From NCBI RefSeq assembly GCF_010183535.1, contig NC_071330.1:16411717-16475716 (forward strand): DNA of 64,000 nt, read 5' to 3'. Shown here in pieces: positions 41,722 through 50,882 of the stretch; the first letter of the stretch is position 1; each line of letters begins with the position of its first letter. Under the pieces are notes generated by a model that ran no database searches, was not told the DNA's origin, and saw nothing but the letters and a program-made list of their open reading frames with translations. The stretch is from Caenorhabditis remanei (Eukaryota; Nematoda; Chromadorea; Rhabditida; Rhabditidae). The translations under genes were made by a program, and so were the position numbers.

Positions 41722-43223
41722 ATGCTGAGACTCTCTTTTCTATCTATTTTTCTTATTCTATGTTTATTGATTATTGGAAGTCAGGGATTCACGTTGTACA
41801 GAGCGCAAAAGCCTAATCGTCATTCTGGATCTGATAGGTAAGGGTTTGATGAATAAAATTGGAAAAAAAATTCCAGTTGACCAAAAAACTATTCGATCGC
41901 ATCAGTATTTATTTGTTTGCCCACCTTTTACCCACTTAAATATCTCAAAAAAACTCGAAAAATGAGTTGAGACACTCTAGATGTCTGCGCCTCTCTGAAG
42001 AGTCGCGTGGCTTTAAACATATGTATCTCAAAAGCTGCAATAGCTATCAGAAAAATGTCAACTAGTAAAATATAGAGAATTTTAAGAGCTACATTTTTGT
42101 TGTTGACGACTTTTTTCTAGCTATTAAAACTGGGGAGATATGAGCGTTTGAAGTGAGCAGTGGGCAGCTAGCAGAGTGTACGAGCGGAGAGACGCAGAGA
42201 AGCGAGAGTGTCTGGTTTCTCTGCGTCTCTCGAAGCCGCATGTTTTTTAAGTTTGTGGTAATATTACAAACATTACACAACTTTAAATAATCCATTTTCT
42301 ATGGTTCGCCAAATTTCGGTCACACTGGACGTACTGTACGATTCTGAATTACTCATTTTTATAAAAACTGTTATATCTCAAAATCTGCAAAAGCTATCAG
42401 AAAGTTGTCAACTACAAAATCATAGCCCATAAAATTCTCTACATTTTTGTAGTTGACAACTTTTTGATAACTATCAAGAATGGTGAGATATAAGCGTTTG
42501 AAGTGCGCAGCTAGCAAGGTGAGACGCACAGAAGCCAGGCACTCTAACTTCTCTGAGTCTCTCTCACCCGCATGTTAAAGATAGGGTATGTATTGAAATT
42601 CATAAATAAGATCGTTATTTGATAAAAAAAAACCGCTTTGAAACCAAAAAAGAGAGAGAGAGACGCAGAGAAGCCAGACACTCTAGCTTCTCTGCGTCTC
42701 TCCTTGCTAGCTGCGCATTTCAAACGCTTATATCTCCCTAGCCTTAAAAGCTGTCAAAAAGTTGTAAACTACAAAGTAATGCCCATAACATTTTCTATAT
42801 TTTCTTAGTTAACAACTTTTTGATAGCTATTATACCTTTTGAGATATAAGTGTTTGAAGTGAGAAGTGCGTAGCTAGCAGAGATGGCGCGCGGAGAGACG
42901 CAGAGAAGCGAGAGTGTCTGGTTTCTCTGCGTCTCTCTCTTTCAACATTTTGGTCTACCAACGTCACAGTTCATATCACAAAATTTGTGACCCTATCCCT
43001 TTCATATCTTATCAACCAATTCTCACTTCCTTATCAAATTCACATGATCTTCACAAAAACTGGAACACCTATTAATGTATTGATATTTTTCAGTCGCAAC
43101 AAATCTGAAAACGTGGATCTCGACGAGACAGACGGCGACTCTTTCGACCGAATGAGAAGTGTACTTGGCAACATGAACCCAGCCTACGGGCTCATGCATC
43201 GTATTAGATATCGTGAGAAATGA
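41722..43223 (+). CDS. Small secreted protein (81 aa), possible peptide precursor
   Basis: Two exons (41722-41837, 43094-43223). Exon 1 gives a strong signal peptide (MLRLSFLSIFLILCLLIIGS) and a short basic stretch. Exon 2 encodes NKSENVDLDETDGD, an acidic spacer, then FDRMRSVLGNMNPAYGLMH and a basic end, stopping at TGA 43221-43223. The size, signal peptide, acidic spacer and C-terminal candidate peptide suggest a neuropeptide-like or hormone precursor, but there is no dibasic KR site and I recognise no family. The intron carries three palindromic repeats. Exon 2 alone is duplicated at 54338-54467. Confidence 0.7.
41965..42232. repeat. Composite palindromic repeat, copy 18
   Basis: In the intron of the gene at 41722. 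The right end is well kept (GGAGAGACGCAGAGAAGCGA / TTTCTCTGCGTCTCTC). Confidence 0.75.
42360..42564. repeat. Composite palindromic repeat, copy 19
   Basis: Inner hairpin TTGTCAACTACAAAATCATA / CTACATTTTTGTAGTTGACA; second of three copies in this intron. Confidence 0.75.
42654..42938. repeat. Composite palindromic repeat, copy 20
   Basis: Complete outer ends (GAGAGACGCAGAGAAGCCAG; GGTTTCTCTGCGTCTCTC); decayed inner arms. Third copy in this intron. Confidence 0.75.
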
Positions 43224-43436
43224 CAGACGATTGATGAGAAATATTTGAAACTTTTTGATCTCAAAACGCCGTGGTTTCATGTGGAAAAGAATGCGGATTC
43301 TATGGATTCTAATAAAGTTGTTTGAAGACAGACGGCAACTTACGTGTTTTGAGCAATCACGGGAATTTTTAATGTTTGATTTACATTAAGTATTATAGAA
43401 TATATTTATAGAGTTAACACAGTAATACTACATATA

Positions 43437-43493
43437 TTATTCTATGTGGGAAGTAAGCTTAAACTCAATATATCTCATATACAATCTGACTTC
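43437..43493 (-). pseudogene. Orphaned C-terminal codons of the F-box gene split by the LTR element
   Basis: On the minus strand this encodes the YIEFKLTSHIE end and TAA (43437-43439) that close the paralog at 61359. It is now separated from its gene by the 1.27 kb insertion at 43494-44768. Confidence 0.85.
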
Positions 43494-43715
43494 TGTACTC
43501 GATTGTACACTGTACACTCTCCCACTTTCTTGCCCCCCTTTCACCTTATTGCACTTTTATGATTCACCGTCTAGGTGAATCATCATCTATACTATTCTAT
43601 CCTACTTTATATATTGTTATAAGCTCCACCTCTGTTCTTGGTATAAAAGCCCAGGGGAGAGCGACTATTCTATCTTCTTTAATAAATATATTAAAACCAC
43701 AGCCAGTTGTGTTTA
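43494..43715. repeat. 5' LTR of the element
   Basis: 222 bp. Contains TATAAAAG at about 43645 as a likely promoter TATA box, AATAAA near the end, and a short palindrome GATTCACC-GTCTA-GGTGAATC. Confidence 0.9.
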
Positions 43716-43815
43716 TGGTGCATCGTGGGTCTCGGCCCCCTGTGTTTCTCAAGTCCCGCGTGGCAGGCGCTGGCTGTGGGCTTGACTAGTTCTATTATTC
43801 TGAAGCTGACGAACG

Positions 43816-44631
43816 ATGGACTTGTCGAGGAAGATCACCCGAACTGTAGTTCCCGAAGAACTAACAGTCAGAAGGAAGGTGCAGCACCTGGCTCACTCAA
43901 ACTTCACCTATCGCCATTACGCTGCTTGGACACCCGCAGATCCTCGAGTATTTTGGCACCAGTCTCAAAATCGACAACGGGACATTCGCTTGGACAAGCT
44001 AAACGATAGCGAATCCAGCACTCATCGAGCTTCACTAAAAGCTCAACCATTAGACGGACCGTTCAACATGGACAATTGGACATCGAAAGGACGTTACCCA
44101 AGAAACGGAAATCACATTTCGTACCTCGAAGGACAGAGTGGAGTTGGGTCCAAACTCAGCTGTTTCTTCACTCATTCAAAAGATCCTGTCGTTCGCCTAA
44201 TCGAACAACGAAGACAGCCAACCAAGAAGATGAAACACAAGTTTCTCTTCATACAGAACAACATCGACAACGCGACAGAGACATTGCTTATCACTACGCT
44301 TTGGACAATTATCTGTTACCACAAGGTCAGAGATATCAAGGAGCCGCAACGAAACCCCTTCTGCTCGCCGGGAGCCTCTCTCTGCAAAGAGAGACCTCCA
44401 GTTCAAGAATACCACCATGACAGACGAAAACAACCGGACATTATAGTCAACCACGTCGACGTCGTCAAAAGGGAAGGATACAGCAACAAGATAATTCATA
44501 TTTTGTTAATTGTATTTTTCTTTCTTTCCTTTCTGAAGGCCGGGAGTGTACTCGATTGTACACTGTACACTCTCCCACTTTCTTGCCCCCCTTTCACCTT
44601 ATTGCACTTTTATGATTCACCGTCTAGGTGA
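43816..44631 (+). CDS. Open frame inside the LTR element, no recognisable gag/pol
   Basis: A 271-codon frame starts 100 bases after the 5' LTR and runs into the 3' LTR. It is rich in Arg, His and Gln, has no zinc knuckle or polymerase motif that I can see, and overlaps shorter open frames in other registers. It may be a relic of gag or a chance frame. Its length in an 831-bp interior is notable. Confidence 0.35.
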   Translation: MDLSRKITRTVVPEELTVRRKVQHLAHSNFTYRHYAAWTPADPRVFWHQSQNRQRDIRLDKLNDSESSTHRASLKAQPLDGPFNMDNWTSKGRYPRNGNHISYLEGQSGVGSKLSCFFTHSKDPVVRLIEQRRQPTKKMKHKFLFIQNNIDNATETLLITTLWTIICYHKVRDIKEPQRNPFCSPGASLCKERPPVQEYHHDRRKQPDIIVNHVDVVKREGYSNKIIHILLIVFFFLSFLKAGSVLDCTLYTLPLSCPPFTLLHFYDSPSR

Positions 44632-44768
44632 ATCATCATCTATACTATTCTATCCTACTTTATATATTGTTATAAGCTCCACCTCTGTTCTTGGTATAAA
44701 AGCCCAGGGGAGAGCGACTATTCTATCTTCTTTAATAAATATATTAAAACCACAGCCAGTTGTGTTTA
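44547..44768. repeat. 3' LTR of the element
   Basis: No difference from the 5' LTR over 222 bp as read. It supplies the in-frame stop of the interrupted minus-strand gene at 44744-44746. A purine-rich GAAGGCCGGGAG precedes it as a possible polypurine tract. Confidence 0.9.
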
Positions 44769-46408
44769 ACTTCCAAAAATTGATGATTCACTTCCATTTG
44801 AAAAAACCAGATAATACGATCATTATCTCCATAGATTCGATGCGGTGGCCCCATTATTCCAACAAGAGTTTCGTAGTCAATCGCCTTGTTTTTGAAGGGA
44901 ATAATGAATCTTTGGAAAGTGGTCGATAGTAGAAGATGCTGAAATTATTGTATCTGTAAAAGTTCCTATAATCATCACTCACATCTTTAAGATATAACAC
45001 ATCTTCTGAACTAATTGTTTCCACTTGCATATATATTTTTGAGAAGTGAGTGATATTCATTTCTTGAATTGAAGTGGATATTGGCTGTGATCGAATCTCC
45101 AGTTCCGTCACGCTCTTCCACTGCTCCAACTGACATATCTCGTCCAGTACAAACGGTTTCAACATGGACTCTGGATAATTATTACCGAGTCTTTCATATT
45201 CCGCTCTCGGATCAATTAGTTTGATTGTTTTCAAGCAATTGGGATCAAGATACGGGAGGATTTGCATCAAATTGTCGTCGGTACAACATAATACTTCCAG
45301 TACTTTCACTTTTAGTAACTGACTTCTTCTTGATAGAATTTCTCTAAGTTTCCACAAAAATTGAATGGTAAGTTGATTGAGACTCCCGAATGTTTCAATG
45401 CTTGGTTCCTCCTTTCGAAGAGTGTGAATATACGAGAATATGAAGTTCAACTCTTCTAAACACGTATTCTGACGACCCAAGTTGACCTCGAAATCATGCA
45501 AAACTTGATCTTGTGCCTTCTGACACAGTACATTTATGTCCCCAGAAGTTTCGTGTTTCCCGTATAACAAGCTTCTTTTTCTTCTGCACCCAATTTTAAT
45601 ATATGCACTCGGATGAGTATCACTTAAGAAATAAACATGATACTTATCAGACAACAATAGGCTATGTGACAGTCGGAACTGAAAGAACTTCTCCTTCGAA
45701 CCGGGAGTTTCATGTTGCATTGGAATATCCATAATTGTTCCCAAAATCGCATTATCATTGACACATTGTTTATAATAAACGAAGATCTCAGTGAAAGTCG
45801 GTAGATGTAGAAGAAACTGAAAATCTAACCAATCAATACATCAGTACTTCTCTTAAACAAACCTTTTTCACAGATTCCAAATATTCTGGGCGAATTGTGT
45901 GCAACTTGAAAACCAATTTCATCCGTTGCCCTTCATTCCATTTTACCAAAGCCAGAGCATCCTCTATATCGATTTCCTCATCTCTATTTTCAAAACAAAA
46001 TTCGACTTTCTTCAAAACCAATGGATCCAATAACTTGACGACTCTCATTGCCTGACTCATATCAACTGCATCGATCGATAGTCTTTTGACTTGAAGAAGT
46101 TCTTTTCTCGATTCCAGACACTTGAATATCTGGTGAATCACTGGGTCCAACTTTTCCTTTTTATAGTTTTCCTCAAGACCACTGTACTTGATTTTGAGGG
46201 AATTGACAAGACCTGTTTGATTATTGATTATTTCTTCCGGGTATTCAACGAAGATTTTCAAATGATCGTTCCTTGTTTCCTTATACTCGAAACTCTGTTT
46301 TCCACAGGGATCATCGAAGTATAATTCACATTTCAATGCTTGCTCAGTATAAAATATTCCCATTGACGTTATTGGACTCGATGTCATTCTTGGATAATTC
46401 TGGGACAT
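44744..46408 (-). CDS. FTH-FTH protein, F-box deleted, C-terminus replaced by LTR (copy A)
   Basis: Three exons on the minus strand: 45863-46408, 44983-45816 and 44744-44938 (524 aa). Exon 1 matches exon 1 of the intact copies. The second exon begins as family exon 2 (FLLHLPTFTEIFVYYK) but jumps after SHSLLLSD into the middle of exon 4 (KYHVYFLSDTHPS), so intron 2, the F-box exon, intron 3 and the exon 4 start are deleted; the frame is preserved (834 nt). The last exon runs through QFLEV and enters the LTR for seven codons to TAA. It would thus encode two FTH (DUF38-type) domains with no F-box, unable to bind Skp1 as an SCF adaptor. Expressed variant or dying copy cannot be told. Confidence 0.8.
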
Positions 46409-47061
46409 TTTCTGAAAATCAACAATAAGATTTTTATTTAAACCATACAAATGAATGGTCAGAGAGAAATAAATTGTTTAAAAAGCTTATACATTTAAAC
46501 GAATGAACTCAATGAAAGTTTCAAAATGTGACTTTTCACCACAATCAAACGGAAACTAGATAAAAAAGAGAAGGGAAAGAGAAAAAGCGGAGATAAAAGT
46601 GAGGAAGAAACATTGTAAACAAATGAAAAATGACCATAGGAAGACAAGGGACACCTCATACTCCAAGAAATTTTAAAGATGAGAAATGTTGAGATTGTGT
46701 AAGGTCTCAGGAAACTCAGAAAGCGAAGATAAATTTTTATCAAAGAAATGCACTTTTTTGAGTTTCAAGGTTTCCAGAAAAGAGAAATCGAGATGAAATC
46801 TAAATGAAACATTTCAAATTGAATGTTTTAGTTCCGGGAATCTTTGAACTTACAAGATAAGTTCATGACGAGGCGAGTTGAACTTTTTCTATAAAATTGA
46901 CCACTGATACTTTCAACCCTGCTGATTCCAAAATGGCACTAAAAACCTGCTAAATGCTCGCGTGGACCGAGCTATGACCCGTCAAACTTGCAATTCTACA
47001 GCAAAAATTTCGATAGACTATTCGGACTCGATAGACTATATTACATGGCTGTGATTGGTCA

Positions 47062-47123
47062 CTATAAAATATTCCCATTGACGTTATTGGACTCGATGCC
47101 ATTCTTGGATAATTCTGGGACAT
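47062..47123 (-). pseudogene. Exon 1 fragment of the F-box family
   Basis: On the minus strand it encodes MSQNYPRMASSPITSMGIFY and then breaks into unrelated sequence. It is the 5' tip of another copy, with typical family upstream DNA to its right. Confidence 0.85.
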
Positions 47124-47135
47124 GTTCTGAAAATC

Positions 47136-48447
47136 AACAATAAGATTCTTATCTAAACCATACAAATGAAAGGTCAGAGAGAAATAAATTGTTTAAAAAG
47201 CTTATACATTTAAACGAATGAACTCACTGAAAATTTCAAAATGTGATTTTTCACCACAATCAAACGGAATAAAAAAGGAAATGAAAAGAGGAAAAAACGG
47301 AGATAAGAGTGAGGAAGAAACATTGTAAACAAACGGAAACCGGGTGACACGTAATACACGTCAAATTCCAAAAAATATTAAAGACGAGAAATGTTGAGAT
47401 TGTTTTAGGCTTAAAATGAAACATGCGTTTTCTGTACTTTTAATTGATAAGAAGTTTTTTCCTAAAATATTAGCACGACACGCTTCTTACAACCGCGCTC
47501 TACCGAAACCGCAGAAAAACGTGTGCCAAATTGAAAGATTCAGAGAAAATGAGAAATTTCTCAAGGGATTTCGGTGGAGCGCAGTTGTAAGAACTGTGAC
47601 GAGCTGATAACATGTACTGAAGCGATCGTTTATCAAGATTCAAAGTTAATTTCTTCGAAAATGTTTTATAACTTCTAGAAACTGTTTTTAGTTCAAAGAT
47701 TATCTAAACTTTAAATTAAAAATGTTTTATTCAAATTTCATATCGATCTCTCATTTTCTGGAAACCTTGAAATTCAAAAAAGTCATTTGTGTCGGAGATG
47801 TTTGAAAACTAGTTTTGAAGACAGTACAAGTGGTTGATTAAATTTTAACACTGTTTCAGCCGATAGGGGAGTTTGGAGACTAAGAGGATGTGACAATCAC
47901 TCTGGGACCGAAGAACTACTGATTGAAGGACCAGTTATAGGAGGGACAACTTTGGATAATTCCCAGTGACAGTATACCACCGTATCCACGTAGAGTATAC
48001 AGTATCCTATACAGTATCCCAGTGACAGCACAATGACATTTACGTCAAAATTGGCAAAAGAAGAAGGGCGGGTGCTGAGAATATCAGTCGAGGGAAGCAA
48101 GATCTGAATTCAGGAGATTATAACTAGATTCTCTGGTGTCACGGAGTAGGAAATTTTCCAGACCACTTTCAACTTTTTGTTCCAACATTTTGTCTGAATG
48201 TAACGTTTCTGTATATTTGGTAGTCAGCAAGATTCAAATACTACAACCAGAAATTCACAAACTTTTCCGTTTTTCTCTTCTATTTTCATGCTCATCGTCC
48301 AAATTCAATATTGAATAGTTGTAATTGTTTATTTCGTCATGAAAGTTGTGTTCTACAGAAGTATCCACAGGATGAGAAAATTGAATTTCTGTCAAGAAGG
48401 TCAAAAGTTTATTAACATAATTCATTTATAGAGTTAACACAGTAAGA
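47136..48447. repeat. 1.2-kb spacer duplication (partner 60158-61358)
   Basis: The DNA between the exon 1 fragment at 47123 and copy B matches, in the same orientation, the DNA between copies E and F. It includes CCGATAGGGGAGTTTGGAGA and the inverted-repeat element at 47472-47602. About 100 bp here (47985-48115, around GTATACAGTATCCTATACAG) is absent from the partner. Confidence 0.8.
47472..47602. repeat. MITE with GCGCTCTACCGA inverted repeat, copy 2
   Basis: TTACAACCGCGCTCTACCGA and TCGGTGGAGCGCAGTTGTAA form its inner inverted repeat. The copy at 60505-60635 was carried along by the spacer duplication. Confidence 0.7.
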
Positions 48448-50442
48448 CTATCTATATTGTCTTATGTAGTAAGCAAGATCGAGGTCCAGGCGATTTCTAT
48501 ACAAACTGACTTTCAAAAATTGATGACTCACTTCCATTTGGAAAAACCAGATACGATCATCATCGCTGAAGATTCGATGCGGCGGCCCAATGAGTCCGTG
48601 AAGAGTTTCGTAGTCAATTGTCGTGTTTTTGAAATAAATAAGAAATCTTCGGAAAGTGGTCGATAGTAGAAGATGCTGAAATTATTGTATCGGTAAAACT
48701 TCCTATAATCATCACTCACTTCTTTGAGATATAACACATCTTCTGAACTGATTGTATCCACTTCTATCCAAATTCTGGAAAAATGAGTGATATTCATTTC
48801 TTGAATAGAAGTGGATATAGGATGTGATCAAATCTTCAGTTCCGTCGCACTCTTCCACTGTTCCAGTTGACATATCTCGTCCAATACAAACGGTTTCAAC
48901 ATGGACTCTGGATACTTAACCCTGTCGTCACCGAGTCTTCCATATTCCGATTTCGGATCATTGAGTTCAATTTTTTTCAAGCAATTGGGATCAAGATACG
49001 GGAGGATTTGCATCACATTGTCGTCAGTACAACATAATATTTCCAACTTTTTCACTTTTAGTAACTGACTTCTTCTTGACAAAATTTCTTTAAGTTTCCC
49101 CCAAAATTGAGTGGTAAGTTGATTGAGACGCTCGAATTCTTCAATGCTTGGGTTCGGATTTTCCTCCTTTTCAAGAGTGTGAATATACGAGAATATGAAT
49201 TTCAACTCTTCTAAACACGTATTCTGACGACCCAAGTTGACCTCGAAATCATGCAAAACTTGATCTTGTGCCTTCTGACACAATTCATTTCTGTCCTCAG
49301 AAGTTTCATGTTTCCCGTATAACCAGCTTCTTGAACTGTAACATCCAGTTTCAATATATGCACTTGGATGAATATCACTTGAGAAATAAACCATATACTC
49401 ATCAATATGTGTTACGGGTTTGAGGAAGTCAACGCAGCTCCTGATTCCACGAGACGTTTTACGGAGTCGTTGGCTGAAATTATAGAAATGAATAGTCAAA
49501 TGTGTCTACAGTAATACTCACACATTCCAAAACCCAAACGATTGAATGACACGTTTCATAATCAATGGATTTCCGAGAACCTTTGCAGATACATCGTTGC
49601 TCAGAGTTAATTTCTACAAGATAACTTTAACTCTCTTATCAAATTTTTTTTCAATATGACTCACCACTAAACCCGCAGATAACAACAGACTATGTGACAG
49701 TTGGAACTTGATAAACTTCTCCTTTGAGCCGGGAGTTTCATGTTGCATTGGAACATCAATCATTTTTCTCAAACTCCCATGATCATGGACACAGTGTTTA
49801 TAATAAACGAAGATCTCAGTGAAAGTTGATCGATGTAGAAGAAACTGAAAATGTAATCAAAACCAAAAAATCAAAACTTGTTTCTTTCCAACTAACTTTT
49901 TCCACCGATTCCAAATATTTTGGGCGCATGGTGTGTAATTTGAAAACAAGTTTTATCCGGTGTCCTTCATTCCATTTTACCAAAGCCAGAGCATCCTCCA
50001 TATCGATATCCTCATCTCTATTTTCGAAACAAAATTCGACTTTCTTCAAAACCGATGGATCCAATAACTTGACGACTGCCATTGCCTGACTCATATCAAC
50101 TGCATCGATCGATAGTCTTTTGACTTGAAGAAGATCTTTTCTCGATTCCAAACACTTGAATATCTGGTTAATGACTGGGTCCAACTTGTTCTTTTTATAG
50201 TTTTCCTCAAGTCCACTGTTTTTGATTTTGAGAGAATTCACGAGACCTGCTTGGTTATAGATGATTTCTTCCAGGTATTCGACGAAGTTTTTCAAATGAT
50301 CGATCTTTGTTTTCTTATATTCGAAACTCTGTTTTCCATAGGGATCATTAAAGTACAATTCACATTTCAGTGATTGCTCCGTATAAAATATTCCCATTGA
50401 CGTTATTGGACTCGATGCCATTCTTGGATAATTCTGGGACAT
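48448..50442 (-). pseudogene. FTH - F-box - FTH gene, one nonsense codon (copy B)
   Basis: Five exons on the minus strand: 49897-50442, 49665-49844, 49522-49613, 48720-49473 and 48448-48675. All splice sites fit and 600 codons line up with the intact copies. Near the end of the second FTH domain, however, TGA at 48828-48830 replaces the CGA found in copies A, D, E and F (CAA in C), a single C-to-T change at a CpG. A truncated product would keep the first FTH, the F-box and most of the second FTH domain. It shares a 440-bp divergent upstream region with copy C. Confidence 0.85.
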
Positions 50443-50882
50443 ATTCTGAAAAGCAATTACAATAAGATCTTTAAAACTCATACAAATTAACGGAAAGAGA
50501 AAAATAATGTTGCTGAAAACCAAGAAACTGAAATTTCAAAAAAAAAAACCGACGAAAACTAGATAAAAAAGAAAAAAGGAAGAAGAGAAGTGAGCGCTGT
50601 CCAAAGAGAAAAAGACGGAGATGATAAGAGTGAGGAAGAAACATTGTAAACAAACGGAAACTGGCCGCCACATTGGTATTCATTTTGCAAAATTTTTTGA
50701 AACCTCTTTCTTTTATGATTTCAGTAGTTTCTTGTTCTTTCTTCCTCATTCTTATCTCCGTTTCTATAAATTTCGTCTATATGTCGTGAAAAATCACATT
50801 TCGAAAATTCAGTTTTATGGTTTTCAGTAACATTATTTTTCTCTCTCAGTTTTTTAAATGTTACAGTAGTTGTTTTCAGAAC
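50443..50882. promoter_or_regulatory. Bidirectional upstream region between copies B and C
   Basis: The two start codons face away from each other across 440 bp. Both sides end in TTTCAG directly before A(A)CATG/AATATG, suggesting trans-splice acceptors. A largely matching region lies upstream of copy F (63339-63712), indicating an inherited head-to-head unit. Confidence 0.65.

Larger units (their letters stand above)
43494..44768. mobile_element. Non-autonomous LTR retrotransposon, recent insertion
   Basis: Two 222-bp direct repeats (43494-43715 and 44547-44768) look identical base for base. They begin TGTACTCGATTG and end GTTGTGTTTA, and flank 831 bp. The whole is bounded by a 5-bp target duplication ACTTC (43489-43493 and 44769-44773). 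Immediately after the 5' LTR, TGGTGCATCGT is complementary to the 3' end of nematode tRNA-Gly (recalled from known sequences), a good primer-binding site. No protease, reverse transcriptase, RNase H or integrase motif fits or was seen, so it depends on another element. Insertion is in the last exon of the F-box family gene on the minus strand. Confidence 0.92.

Noticed and set aside
43816..44631. Autonomous gag-pol for the LTR element
   Set aside because: The 831-bp interior is far too short for pol and shows no zinc knuckle, protease, polymerase or integrase motif.
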